Source: Enterocloster bolteae | GTDB taxonomy: Bacteria > Bacillota > Clostridia > Lachnospirales > Lachnospiraceae | Reading direction: 5' to 3' | NCBI RefSeq assembly: GCF_002234575.2 | Contig: NZ_CP022464.2 | Coordinates: forward strand, 4,836,001 to 4,900,000 | Length of the DNA: 64,000 nucleotides | Shown: positions 23,698-31,963 of the stretch, piece by piece | Layout of the letters: each line of letters starts with the position of its first letter | Position numbering within the stretch: position 1 is the first letter of the stretch | Notes under the pieces: generated by a model | What the model was told of the DNA's origin: nothing | The model's input: the letters and a program-made list of their open reading frames with translations, nothing else | Database searches by the model: none | Position numbers and translations under genes: made by a program

Positions 23698-24717
23698 TTA
23701 AGCCTCAGGTGTAAAGGCAGGTATGTATCCGTTGGCCTCCACCACGTCATATCCTGTCTGTGAGAAAATGTAGTCAATAAATGCCTGCTCAGACGGGGTA
23801 ATCTCTGCACCGGTAACAAACATAACCGGTCTCTGGATGGTATACGCACCGCTTATGATGTTTTCAGCCGTGGCTTCCACTCCGTCCACCTTCATGGCAG
23901 TCAGTACCTGTCCGTCTGCGTTGGCCTTATTATAAGCGCCGAATCCCGCATAACCGATTCCCCATTTGTCTCCGGCAATGTTGGTGGCCAGCTCTGTCAT
24001 GGACGCTGACTGAGTTGCGGACGCAGTCACCTCGCTGTCACCCATAACACTCTTCTGGAACACTTCATAAGCGCCGCCGGATAAATCACGGATATAGACA
24101 TTGATGGCCTCAGCCGGCAGCGTGGAGTCCACCTGGTCCCAGGTAGCAATCTCACCTGCAAAAATCTGGCGGATGGTCTCAACAGGCATGTCGTCCATGA
24201 TGCCGCAGATTGGATTCTCAGCATTGACCGACACGGTAAGGGCATCCTTTGCCACCACGAAATCCTGGTAATGCTCTCCCAGGGCTTCAATCTCAGAGTC
24301 CTTGATATCCCTGGCCAGCATACCGAAATCAGCGGTGCCGTCAATGGCAGCGCTTACGCCCACGCCGGAACCGCCCGGTGCCACGTAAACAGAGATATTG
24401 GAATCCGGAAACGATGAATCCACCGCATCCCAGGTCACATACTTCTCAGTAAAGGATGATGCCAGGGATGACAGAATCGGATACAGGGATGTGGAACCGC
24501 AGAACAGGATGGATGACTGGAACTGCGCGGAAGCTGCCCCGTCTGTTTTTGCCCCGGGCTCTGTCTCCTCTGCCTCTTTTCCGGCAGTCTCCTTCTCAGA
24601 TGCCGCTTCACTGGCTGCAGCTGTTGTTGTCTCAGTTGATGCCGCATTAGAGCCGCAGGCAGTCAGAAGGCTGGCTGCCATTGCCATGGATGTAACTACT
24701 GCTATAAACTTTTTCAT
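23698..24717 (-). CDS. pstS: Phosphate-binding lipoprotein PstS
   Basis: 339-residue periplasmic-type binding protein anchored as a lipoprotein (lipobox LTAC, Cys near 21), with an Ala/Thr/Glu linker. The mature fold has the phosphate-binding patterns CGSTSLYPI and APGGSGVGVSAAIDGTADFGML. First gene of pstSCAB, behind a good promoter. No phoU follows in the window, which is unusual but not unique. Confidence 0.93.
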   Translation of the reverse strand: MKKFIAVVTSMAMAASLLTACGSNAASTETTTAAASEAASEKETAGKEAEETEPGAKTDGAASAQFQSSILFCGSTSLYPILSSLASSFTEKYVTWDAVDSSFPDSNISVYVAPGGSGVGVSAAIDGTADFGMLARDIKDSEIEALGEHYQDFVVAKDALTVSVNAENPICGIMDDMPVETIRQIFAGEIATWDQVDSTLPAEAINVYIRDLSGGAYEVFQKSVMGDSEVTASATQSASMTELATNIAGDKWGIGYAGFGAYNKANADGQVLTAMKVDGVEATAENIISGAYTIQRPVMFVTGAEITPSEQAFIDYIFSQTGYDVVEANGYIPAFTPEA

Positions 24718-24740
24718 ATTTTCCTCCCATTGTCATAAAT

Positions 24741-24769
24741 TCCATATTTGTACATTTTTTGCAAGTCAA
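24741..24769 (-). promoter_or_regulatory. pst operon promoter
   Basis: Leftward -35 TTGACT (24764-24769), 17-nt spacer, -10 TATGGA (24741-24746). The start is predicted near 24734, giving a very short leader that begins close to the GGGAGG ribosome binding site. No convincing PhoP box was seen; 24780-24921 holds nothing else. Confidence 0.65.
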
Positions 24770-24921
24770 GAATAGCACATATGACAAAAGGGCTCAAATT
24801 CAATTTTTCTATGCATTTCCAGTCTGTTATTGCTATTTTCTATGACACGGCGCTGCCAAGGGACGGCCCCAAAAAGACACCGGCTGCCCCACAGAACTGC
24901 CGCAGCGAAAAGCCGCCATTC

Positions 24922-25632
24922 CTACAGCAGAGCCCTCACCACCGCCTCTGCGGACCGTTCCTCCACCTGCATGGTAAGATTGGCTTCATTGATATGCTCC
25001 AGATAATGGGCATCCGAATTGCTGATAATCCTACACTGCTCCAGATACGGATTATCACGCTTCAGCTGATGCAGTTTCTTCAGGTCCCTGACCTCCGCTG
25101 TCTTAAAACAGCTGTCCGGAGGGATAAAGCCCAGATTTGCAATCAGGCTGTTGGCTGCCTTATCCACATGGGCCGGAAACATGACGCCGTCATAGGAGCG
25201 GACCAGATTCCACAGACTGTCAAAGGATATTTCCGTTGCGTTAATCAGCAAATTGGGCTCTGAAGCGCACACCTGGTCCCGGTCATCGTAAATCTGCTGT
25301 TTTCCGAATATCTCTTCCCTGTTAGGAAATTTGATCAGTTTACCATAAACATAGGCATCAAAATCAAGTGCCTTCTCCAACGTAGGGAAAAGGCACACTG
25401 CATGGACTTCCTCGGACGTATTGATTTCCATGCCGGGCACTGCCAGCACGCCGTACTCTGCGGCCGCGGCCATGAAGGCCGGACAGTTGCGGCATGTGTT
25501 ATGATCTGTAAGGGCTACCACGTCCAATCCTTTTAGAGCCGCCATGCCCGCAATGTTGGCAGGCGTCATATCATCATCCCCGCAGGGCGACAGGCAGGAA
25601 TGGATATGCAGGTCATAAGCCAGGTTCATCAT
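24922..25632 (-). CDS. PHP-domain phosphoesterase of the hydrogenase-sensor operon
   Basis: 236-residue metal-dependent hydrolase of the polymerase/histidinol-phosphatase family. Metal ligands are seen in DLHIHSCLSPCGDDDM, ALTDHNT, PGMEINTSEE and the C-terminal SNSDAHYLE. Its substrate is unknown; an RNA, nucleotide or phosphoprotein target is possible. It overlaps the preceding DRTGG-like gene by ATGA and is the last gene of the sensor operon, so a signalling role beside the sensory hydrogenase is inferred from context. Confidence 0.85.
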   Translation of the reverse strand: MMNLAYDLHIHSCLSPCGDDDMTPANIAGMAALKGLDVVALTDHNTCRNCPAFMAAAAEYGVLAVPGMEINTSEEVHAVCLFPTLEKALDFDAYVYGKLIKFPNREEIFGKQQIYDDRDQVCASEPNLLINATEISFDSLWNLVRSYDGVMFPAHVDKAANSLIANLGFIPPDSCFKTAEVRDLKKLHQLKRDNPYLEQCRIISNSDAHYLEHINEANLTMQVEERSAEAVVRALL

Positions 25633-25961
25633 GACAGCATACCGTGAATCTTAAGGGCCGCTTCAAAGACAGGCATATCTGTGGACAGCACCGTTATCTC
25701 CTGGTCAAGGGCCTTCTTCCTGGCAGCGTCATCCAGAACCGCTCCTTCCGCCAGAATGACACAGGCCGTATCTGTCAGGGCAGACACCGCCAGTGTATTC
25801 ATGTTGGCCATGACGGTCACCCAGGCGCAGCCCGCCGGGGCGCGGCCCATGGCAATGCTCAGCAGGTCGCAGCAAAACGGAACCGTAATCTGCCGGTCCA
25901 GGCTGTCACCCAGGTTCACCACGCCGAATATCTGTTTGTCAATCAATTCCTGAACTGTCAT
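25629..25961 (-). CDS. DRTGG-domain-like protein (second copy)
   Basis: 110-residue protein starting MTVQELIDKQIFGVVNLG, with GAGGAGG upstream of the ATG at 25961. It resembles the small DRTGG/HPr-kinase-N-like proteins that accompany [FeFe]-hydrogenase sensor genes. A likely role is ligand or nucleotide sensing, but no direct evidence is visible. Longer in-frame starts would overlap the sensory hydrogenase gene. It is paired with a related 115-residue gene at the head of the same operon. Confidence 0.7.
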   Translation of the reverse strand: MTVQELIDKQIFGVVNLGDSLDRQITVPFCCDLLSIAMGRAPAGCAWVTVMANMNTLAVSALTDTACVILAEGAVLDDAARKKALDQEITVLSTDMPVFEAALKIHGMLS

Positions 25962-26019
25962 AACATCCTCCTCTGCTCTCAAAGCGTCGTCATTTCCGGA
26001 ACTCCGGCCTGCGGCGCTT

Positions 26020-27414
26020 TCACTCTTCATCCTCGTCCTTCTTATCCAGCACGGACATCTCATCCGAGATTCTCTGTATGTATCCCTTCAGGATACGCAG
26101 TGTCTCCTGGCCTCCCCGGTCTCCGTTATGCAGGTCGTCTGCCAGCACAGCCACTTCCTCGGACAGCTTGTGGAGATTTTCCCGCAGGTAGTAAACACAG
26201 TCCGTCTCATTGGCATCCCCCCTGACAATATCCTCTGCCAGGGCCTTACAGGTAGGCGCTCCGCAGGAGCCGCAGTCCAGCCCCGGAAACTTTTTCATGA
26301 GGCGCTCCACCTGGTTCAGCCTGGAAAAGCTCTCCATCATGTTATTGCCCAGGCGGAATACGGGCTCATACTGGACGCCGGTCGTCCATTTAATTACGTT
26401 CTCCTCGCTCTCATGCATGTGGCTCCTGGCCACAGGCATGTACTTGCGCAGGCGTTTCAGTTTAACCTCCGCCACATAGGGATTCTCCACAGTCAGGACA
26501 CCGCCCACACATCCGCCGTTGCAGGCGTTCAGCTCCACAAACCTGAGATTGGTAAACTTCTGGTCCTCCATGTCCTCCAGCACACGAATCACATTCTCAA
26601 TGCCGTCCGCTGCCAGGTAGTTTTCCGTAAAAAGTCCGCTGGCCTCTCCTCCGCTGTGTCCCCAGCTGATTCCAATTTTCCCTGATGTACCGATGACAGG
26701 ATAATCCTCTCCCACCACGGTCTTCATACAGGCCAGCAGCTTGGGATACACGTCCTTGATAGCCAGCACCTGGTCAATCTCGCTCTTTTCCGTTCCCAGA
26801 GGTGACTTTACATAGGTCACCTTGGAGGGACAGGGGGAAATGAACATAATGCCAATCTCTTCCCTCGGAAGCCCCGTGTCCTCCATGGCCTTTCTGACAG
26901 CCAGAACAGCCGCCACCTCCACCGGAGGATTGATGGGAAGGAGATGGGGAATCAGGTTGGGGAAGCGGACCCGAATCAGACGCACCACAGACGGGCATGC
27001 CGTGCTGATAAGAGGCAGCTGCTCCTCATGCTCCGATATGTACTGCCTTGTAGCCTCGCTGACCAGCTCCGCAGCGGCGCTGACCTCAAACACATCGTCA
27101 AAGCCCATAAGCAGCAGTGCATTGAGCACAATATTCACATCGTCCAGATTGTTGAACTGGCTGTACAGGGATGGGGCCGGAAGCGCCACCGTGTATTTAT
27201 ACTTCTTCATCACATCCAGCTTATCATAGGTCGCAAGCTTTGCATGGTGGGGGCAAACCCGTATGCACTCACCGCAGTCAATGCAGAATTTGTTATTGAT
27301 ACTGGCCTTGCCGCCCCGCACCCGGATGGCCTCCGTAGGACACCGTTTGATACAGTTGATGCAGCCCTTGCACAGGGATTCATCCAGCCTTACGGAATGA
27401 TAAAATTTATCCAT
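26020..27414 (-). CDS. Putative sensory [FeFe] hydrogenase (HydS-type, group C)
   Basis: 464-residue Fe-S protein. N-terminal 2x[4Fe-4S] ferredoxin motifs (CKGCINCIKRCP, CIDCGECIRVCP) precede an H-cluster domain. The H-cluster motifs are divergent: L1 reads STACPSVV with Ala where catalytic enzymes have the first of two adjacent Cys, L2 reads SPCPSK, and L3 reads NACNGGCVGG. A further Fe-S motif, LDCGSCGAPTCKALAED, lies near residue 385, followed by a helical tail. Loss of that Cys is known for the Thermotoga maritima sensory HydS. With flanking regulatory genes, an H2 or redox sensing role is likely rather than H2 turnover. Confidence 0.83.
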   Translation of the reverse strand: MDKFYHSVRLDESLCKGCINCIKRCPTEAIRVRGGKASINNKFCIDCGECIRVCPHHAKLATYDKLDVMKKYKYTVALPAPSLYSQFNNLDDVNIVLNALLLMGFDDVFEVSAAAELVSEATRQYISEHEEQLPLISTACPSVVRLIRVRFPNLIPHLLPINPPVEVAAVLAVRKAMEDTGLPREEIGIMFISPCPSKVTYVKSPLGTEKSEIDQVLAIKDVYPKLLACMKTVVGEDYPVIGTSGKIGISWGHSGGEASGLFTENYLAADGIENVIRVLEDMEDQKFTNLRFVELNACNGGCVGGVLTVENPYVAEVKLKRLRKYMPVARSHMHESEENVIKWTTGVQYEPVFRLGNNMMESFSRLNQVERLMKKFPGLDCGSCGAPTCKALAEDIVRGDANETDCVYYLRENLHKLSEEVAVLADDLHNGDRGGQETLRILKGYIQRISDEMSVLDKKDEDEE

Positions 27415-27444
27415 CTTACCACCTCATTCTTTCATTCTCGCATT

Positions 27445-27867
27445 CTACAGATTCACCACCATGGTGATGGTGGTCCCTTCACCTATTCTGGTGTCAATAT
27501 CCATGGAATCAGAGTACTTCTTCATATTCGGCAGACCCATGCCGGCCCCAAAGCCCAGGGAACGGATTTCATCCGGCGCAGTGGAATAGCCTGCCTGCAT
27601 GGCAAGCTTCACATCCGGTATACCCGGCCCCACGTCGGCCAGTATCATTTTAATTTTCTCCGTGGTTATCTCCACGGTAATGACACCCCCTTTGGCATGG
27701 ATTACCATGTTGATTTCCCCTTCGTACATAGCTATGGCCACCTTTCGGATGGCGTCAGGGCTCACGCCCATCTGTTTCAGTTTTCGCTTCACATCGCTGC
27801 TGGCTTCACCTGCCCTTGTGAAGTCATCTGCCGATATGTCATATGTTAATACAATTGCTTCCTCCAT
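27445..27867 (-). CDS. Anti-sigma-factor-like serine kinase/ATPase (SpoIIAB/RsbW fold)
   Basis: 140-residue GHKL ATPase without a histidine-phosphotransfer domain. The N box is IRKVAIAMYEGEINMVIHA; the G1 region is ADVGPGIPDVKLAMQ and the lid/G2 region is LGFGAGMGLPNMKKYSD. Relatives act as anti-sigma factors or serine kinases. It sits between a DRTGG protein and the HydS-type protein, a common neighbourhood for bifurcating hydrogenases, so it may relay the sensor signal. The partner is not identifiable here. Confidence 0.82.
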   Translation of the reverse strand: MEEAIVLTYDISADDFTRAGEASSDVKRKLKQMGVSPDAIRKVAIAMYEGEINMVIHAKGGVITVEITTEKIKMILADVGPGIPDVKLAMQAGYSTAPDEIRSLGFGAGMGLPNMKKYSDSMDIDTRIGEGTTITMVVNL

Positions 27868-27962
27868 AATTGGTTCCCTTCATTATTAAATATATTTTCT
27901 CCCGGTATCAGCCGGAACACGCTGAGCCATTCCGGGACACACTGAATCAAACACCAGGAGCA

Positions 27963-28310
27963 TCAGATAGCCCCGCCGTGCAGCCCAGCCTGGTACAGCA
28001 TACCGCAGGCGGAGAACATACGGTGGCCCGTTTCCATGACCACAAGGCCCCGGTCCCTGGCCATTTCCAACATGGATTCATCCGGTTTCTTTCCCCTAAC
28101 AAAAATGATACAGACAATGTCTAACATCTCCGCTGTCCGGATAACCTGCGGATTGCACAGACCTGTCAGAAGTACGGAGTGGTCTTTGGAAAATGCCAGT
28201 ACATCGCTCATCATATCTGAACCGCAGGCCGACTTTACCTCCCGATCCAGGAATTCTTCTCCTGCCAGCACTCTGGCCCCTAATACATCTCTTACATCCT
28301 TAACCGTCAT
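27963..28310 (-). CDS. DRTGG-domain-like protein (first copy)
   Basis: 115-residue protein with MTVKDVRDVLGARVLAGEEFLDREV at its N-terminus, the pattern of DRTGG-domain proteins related to the N-terminal part of HPr kinase. GGAG about ten nt upstream supports the ATG at 28310; an upstream in-frame ATG at 28334 overlaps the ribosome binding site. It heads the sensor operon and is related to the second copy at 25629-25961, suggesting an ancient duplication. Confidence 0.72.
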   Translation of the reverse strand: MTVKDVRDVLGARVLAGEEFLDREVKSACGSDMMSDVLAFSKDHSVLLTGLCNPQVIRTAEMLDIVCIIFVRGKKPDESMLEMARDRGLVVMETGHRMFSACGMLYQAGLHGGAI

Positions 28311-28345
28311 ACCCTTGTCTCTCCTCACTATCATTACTTGTCAAT

Positions 28346-28371
28346 TGTACACATTTCCGTACATTATAGCA
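28346..28371 (-). promoter_or_regulatory. Extended -10 promoter and palindrome of the hydrogenase-sensor operon
   Basis: Leftward TGCTATAAT at 28363-28371 is an extended -10 element; the -35 is weak. Just downstream of it lies TGTAC-N8-GTACA (28346-28350/28359-28363), an inverted repeat overlapping the start region. A matching TGTAC half-site occurs in the palindrome on the other side of the divergent spacer, so one regulator may control both operons. Confidence 0.5.
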
Positions 28372-28483
28372 TACCATCCATTTTGTGTGTTTTCAATATA
28401 ATTCCGTTTTTTTACATGTTTTTTATCGTTAGAATTTTCACATTAATAGTAGATTTTTTTTCCTATACGTGATAAAATATTGA

Positions 28484-28499
28484 TACATTGCACAATGTA
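28484..28499 (+). promoter_or_regulatory. Palindrome upstream of the first hydrogenase operon
   Basis: TACATTG (28484-28490) and CAATGTA (28493-28499) form a perfect 7-bp inverted repeat with a 2-nt centre, ten nt before the GAGGAGG of the hydC-like gene. A -10-like TAAAAT lies upstream without a consensus -35, hinting at activated transcription. It does not match the usual Rex consensus closely. Confidence 0.45.
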
Positions 28500-28524
28500 C
28501 AACTAGTGAGGAGGTAATAAAAAG

Positions 28525-29019
28525 ATGGCTTGCAAAAAACAAACTGTTCCCTTTAAGGGGACGCCTGAGCAGGAAGCAGCGCTGAAATCAGCGATTGCCG
28601 AGCTGGGTGACCAGCCGGGCGCGCTGATGCCGGTTATGCAGAAGGCCCAGGAAATTTATGGTTATCTTCCTATCGAAGTGCAGACCATGATATCTGATGA
28701 GATGGGTATTCCGCTGGAAAAAGTCTACGGAGTATCCACATTTTATGCCCAGTTCGCGTTACAGCCTAAGGGTAAGTACAAGATATCTGTCTGTCTCGGT
28801 ACCGCATGTTACGTAAAAGGTTCCGGTGAAATCTTCAGGAAGCTGGAAGAATTGCTGGGCATCACCAATGGTGAGTGCACAGCAGATGGCAAATTCTCCC
28901 TGGACTCCTGCCGATGCGTTGGCGCCTGCGGACTTGCGCCCGTCATGATGATTAACGGCGAGGTATACGGAAGGCTTACTGTCGATGACATACCAGGCAT
29001 TTTAGCCAAGTACAACTAA
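28525..29019 (+). CDS. NuoE-like [2Fe-2S] subunit of bifurcating hydrogenase (HydC type)
   Basis: 164-residue thioredoxin-like ferredoxin. The four cluster ligands appear as CLGTAC and CVGAC (the latter in RCVGACGLAPVMMING), as in NuoE/HydC. It passes electrons between the NADH-oxidising HydB subunit and the hydrogenase. GAGGAGG precedes the start. First gene of a five-gene rightward operon. Confidence 0.92.
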   Translation: MACKKQTVPFKGTPEQEAALKSAIAELGDQPGALMPVMQKAQEIYGYLPIEVQTMISDEMGIPLEKVYGVSTFYAQFALQPKGKYKISVCLGTACYVKGSGEIFRKLEELLGITNGECTADGKFSLDSCRCVGACGLAPVMMINGEVYGRLTVDDIPGILAKYN

Positions 29020-29023
29020 GCCT

Positions 29024-29581
29024 ATGATGACAGAGATTTCCCTGAATGTATTGGATGTATCGGAGAATTCCACACGGGCAGGCGCCTCGCTTGTGACCAT
29101 TCTGGTAACCGCTGATACAAGCGCTGACAAGCTGACCATTGTCATAGCTGACAACGGATGCGGGATGACCCCTGAACAGGCAGCCCATGTAACGGATCCT
29201 TTCTTTACCACCAGGACCACCCGGAAGGTCGGGCTTGGGATTCCATTTTTCAAATATGCCGCGGAAAGCACCGGCGGCAGCTTCCATATTGAATCGGAAC
29301 CAGGTAAGGGAACCACCGTGACAGCAGTCTTTGGACTGTCCCATATCGACAGGATGCCTTTGGGTGACATGAACGCCACCATACACAACTTGATCGTGTA
29401 TCATCCCGATACGGATTTTCTTTATACCTATACATACAACGATGCATCATTCACCCTGGACACCAGGCAGATGAGGGAGATTCTGGGAGGAATCCCGCTC
29501 AACACCCCCGAAGTGTCCGCTTACATAATGGAATATCTGAAAGAAAATCAACAGGAAACTGACGGAGGTGCCCTGATTTAA
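29024..29581 (+). CDS. GHKL ATPase (histidine-kinase-like, no phosphoacceptor domain)
   Basis: 185-residue ATP-binding protein. G1 box DNGCGM and G2 box KVGLGIPF are clear, with an N-box-like segment near residue 25. No His-phosphotransfer domain is present. Such genes sit between hydC and hydB in many Clostridia, with unknown role. It starts four nt after the hydC stop. The C-terminal half (about 95-185) is not recognised. An RNA-like element starts just after its stop codon. Confidence 0.82.
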   Translation: MMTEISLNVLDVSENSTRAGASLVTILVTADTSADKLTIVIADNGCGMTPEQAAHVTDPFFTTRTTRKVGLGIPFFKYAAESTGGSFHIESEPGKGTTVTAVFGLSHIDRMPLGDMNATIHNLIVYHPDTDFLYTYTYNDASFTLDTRQMREILGGIPLNTPEVSAYIMEYLKENQQETDGGALI

Positions 29582-29598
29582 AAGGGTATCGTCAAACA

Positions 29599-29752
29599 TG
29601 ACATGTTTCGCACGTAAGCGCCTGAAAGACAGGCGCCAGGTGCTCATAACGAGCCACTCCACTAGGTTCGTGAAACACCTCACCAAGTGGAGATGACATG
29701 TATCGCACGTAAGCGGCCAAAAGACGGCCGCCAAGTGCTCATAACGAGGAGG
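29599..29752 (+). ncRNA. Tandem hairpin leader element before the ferredoxin/hydB/hydA genes (unassigned RNA motif)
   Basis: Three hairpin modules in tandem. Modules A and B share the flanks TGACATGTWTCGCACGTAAG and GTGCTCATAACGAG at a 95-nt period. In each, GCAC pairs with GTGC (29610-29613/29640-29643; 29705-29708/29735-29738), enclosing an inner stem whose sequence differs but still pairs: GCGCCT/AGGCGC (29618-29623/29631-29636) and GCGGCC/GGCCGC (29713-29718/29726-29731). Both 7-nt loops end in GAC. Between them CCACT/AGTGG (29654-29658/29686-29690) encloses AGGT/ACCT. The element ends at the Shine-Dalgarno GAGGAGG (29746-29752). A related copy precedes the second hydrogenase operon. Confidence 0.75.
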
Positions 29753-29762
29753 ATAATCGCAC

Positions 29763-30140
29763 ATGAAAACTCTTGCTGAATTACAGGCAATCAGAGAAAA
29801 GATGCAGAGCCAGGTCAATATGCGTGCCGAAGACCACGATCATATCCGTGTGGTTGTAGGTATGGCTACCTGCGGTATCGCTGCCGGCGCCAGGCCGGTT
29901 CTGAATACGCTTGCTGACGAAGTCCAGAAAAGAGGACTTACCAATAAAATTTCTGTTACCCAGACAGGCTGTATCGGCTTATGCCAGTATGAACCCATTG
30001 TGGAAGTTATGGAGCCTGGCAAGGATAAGATTACTTATGTAAAAATGAATGCCGACAAAGCCCTGGAAGTGGTGGAACGCCACTTGGTTGGCGGCCATCC
30101 CGTGGAGAAGTACACCATGGGCGCTGCAGGTCTTAAATAA
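29763..30140 (+). CDS. [2Fe-2S] thioredoxin-like ferredoxin of the hydrogenase operon
   Basis: 125-residue protein with a thioredoxin-like ferredoxin fold: VVVGMATCGIAAGARPVL supplies the first Cys, and TGCIGLCQYEPIVEVM the last pair. Only three obvious ligand cysteines are visible, so cluster binding may be atypical. It corresponds to the extra small ferredoxin found before hydB in many operons. The start has GAGGAGG ten nt upstream, supplied by the end of the leader element. Confidence 0.85.
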   Translation: MKTLAELQAIREKMQSQVNMRAEDHDHIRVVVGMATCGIAAGARPVLNTLADEVQKRGLTNKISVTQTGCIGLCQYEPIVEVMEPGKDKITYVKMNADKALEVVERHLVGGHPVEKYTMGAAGLK

Positions 30141-30154
30141 AGGAGGAAAGTACG

Positions 30155-31945
30155 ATGTATCGTTCACACGTATTAGTCTGCGGTGGTACCGGATGTACTT
30201 CTTCCGGCAGCCCGAAGATTATGGAAGCTTTAAAATATGAAATTAAGCGTCAGGGACTGGAAGAGGAAGTGGCTGTTGTAGAGACAGGCTGCCACGGACT
30301 CTGTGCCTTAGGCCCTATCATGATTGTATATCCCGATGCCACCTTCTACTCCATGGTGCAGGTAAACGACATTCCTGAGATTGTTTCCGAGCACCTGTTA
30401 AAGGGCCGTGTGGTGACACGTCTTCTGTACCAGGAGACCGTAAGCCCAACCGGCGGCATCAAGGCGCTGATTGACACTGATTTTTATAAAAAACAGCACC
30501 GTATCGCCCTGCGCAACTGCGGTGTCATCAATCCTGAAAACATTGAGGAATACATAGGTACAGGCGGATACCAGGCACTGGGCAAGGTGCTCACGGAGAT
30601 GACTCCGGACGATGTAATCCAGACCCTTCTGGATGCCGGACTCAGGGGCCGCGGCGGCGCGGGTTTCCCAACCGGTCTTAAGTGGAAGCTCTGTAAGCAG
30701 AACGACGCAGACCAGAAATATGTGTGCTGCAACGCCGACGAGGGCGACCCCGGCGCATTCATGGACCGTTCTGTGCTGGAAGGCGATCCTCATGCCCTTC
30801 TGGAGGCAATGGCTATTGCGGGGTACGCAATCGGATCCAACCAGGGCTATATTTATGTACGCGCCGAGTACCCCATCGCTGTGGAGCGTCTGAAAATAGC
30901 AATTCAGCAGGCCCGTGAAATGGAACTCTTAGGCAAAAACATTTTCGGAACCGGCTTTGACTTTGACATCGACCTGCGCCTGGGTGCAGGAGCTTTCGTC
31001 TGCGGCGAGGAAACCGCTCTTATGACCTCCATCGAGGGCAAGCGCGGCGAGCCCCGGCCAAGGCCTCCATTCCCTGCACAGAAGGGTCTGTTCGGCAAAC
31101 CAAGTATCTTAAATAACGTAGAAACCTACGCAAACATTCCTCAGATTATCCTGAACGGTCCTGAGTGGTTTGCTTCCATGGGTACTGAGAAGTCCAAAGG
31201 AACCAAGGTATTCGCACTGGGCGGCAAGATTAACAACACCGGTCTGGTGGAGGTTCCCATGGGTACCACCCTGCGCACCGTTATAGAAGAAATCGGCGGA
31301 GGAATTCCAAACGGCAAGAAATTCAAGGCAGCACAGACCGGCGGACCTTCCGGCGGATGTATCCCTGCCGAGCATTTTGATATTCCCATTGACTACGACA
31401 ACCTGATTTCCATTGGTTCCATGATGGGTTCCGGCGGTCTGATTGTTATGGATGAAGATGACTGTATGGTGGACATCGCCAAATTCTTCCTGGAATTCAC
31501 CGTGGAGGAGTCCTGCGGCAAGTGTACCGCATGCCGTATCGGAACCAAGCGCATGGTGGAAATCCTGACCAAGATTACAAAAGGCCAGGCTGTAATGGAA
31601 GACCTGGATAAGTTAGAGGAGCTCTGCCACTATGTAAAGGCCAACTCACTGTGCGGCCTGGGCCAGACAGCTCCCAACCCTGTACTCTCCACCCTTCATT
31701 TCTTCCGCGACGAGTACGAAGCACACATCAAGGAAAAACGCTGTCCGGCAGGTGTATGTAAGGCGCTTCTCTCCTTCAACATCGACCGTGACAAGTGCCG
31801 CGGATGTACGCTGTGTGCCCGCAACTGTCCTGCCGGAGCAATCGTGGGCTCTGTCAAGAATCCGCATGTCATTGACCAGAACAAGTGTATCAAGTGCGGC
31901 GCTTGTATGGAAAAATGTAAATTCGGCGCTATCTACAAGAAATAA
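30155..31945 (+). CDS. hydB: NADH-binding subunit of bifurcating [FeFe] hydrogenase (HydB, NuoF-like)
   Basis: 596-residue NuoF-type flavoprotein. Residues 1-90 form a [2Fe-2S] thioredoxin-like domain (CGGTGCTSSG, TGCHGLC). The FMN/NADH module follows with GLRGRGGAGFPTGLKW and CNADEGDPGAFMDR, then the SLBB region and the [4Fe-4S] motif ESCGKCTACRIGTKR. The C-terminus carries two [4Fe-4S] ferredoxin motifs, CRGCTLCARNCP and CIKCGACMEKC. It oxidises or reduces NADH and is the proposed bifurcation site with HydC and HydA. GGAGG precedes the start. Confidence 0.95.
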   Translation: MYRSHVLVCGGTGCTSSGSPKIMEALKYEIKRQGLEEEVAVVETGCHGLCALGPIMIVYPDATFYSMVQVNDIPEIVSEHLLKGRVVTRLLYQETVSPTGGIKALIDTDFYKKQHRIALRNCGVINPENIEEYIGTGGYQALGKVLTEMTPDDVIQTLLDAGLRGRGGAGFPTGLKWKLCKQNDADQKYVCCNADEGDPGAFMDRSVLEGDPHALLEAMAIAGYAIGSNQGYIYVRAEYPIAVERLKIAIQQAREMELLGKNIFGTGFDFDIDLRLGAGAFVCGEETALMTSIEGKRGEPRPRPPFPAQKGLFGKPSILNNVETYANIPQIILNGPEWFASMGTEKSKGTKVFALGGKINNTGLVEVPMGTTLRTVIEEIGGGIPNGKKFKAAQTGGPSGGCIPAEHFDIPIDYDNLISIGSMMGSGGLIVMDEDDCMVDIAKFFLEFTVEESCGKCTACRIGTKRMVEILTKITKGQAVMEDLDKLEELCHYVKANSLCGLGQTAPNPVLSTLHFFRDEYEAHIKEKRCPAGVCKALLSFNIDRDKCRGCTLCARNCPAGAIVGSVKNPHVIDQNKCIKCGACMEKCKFGAIYKK

Positions 31946-31963
31946 TGAGGGAGGGAATATACG

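Noticed and set aside
28340..28500. Rex binding sites in the divergent hydrogenase spacer
   Set aside because: The palindromes lack the TTGTTAA/TTAACAA-type half-sites expected for Clostridial Rex; kept only as unassigned inverted repeats.
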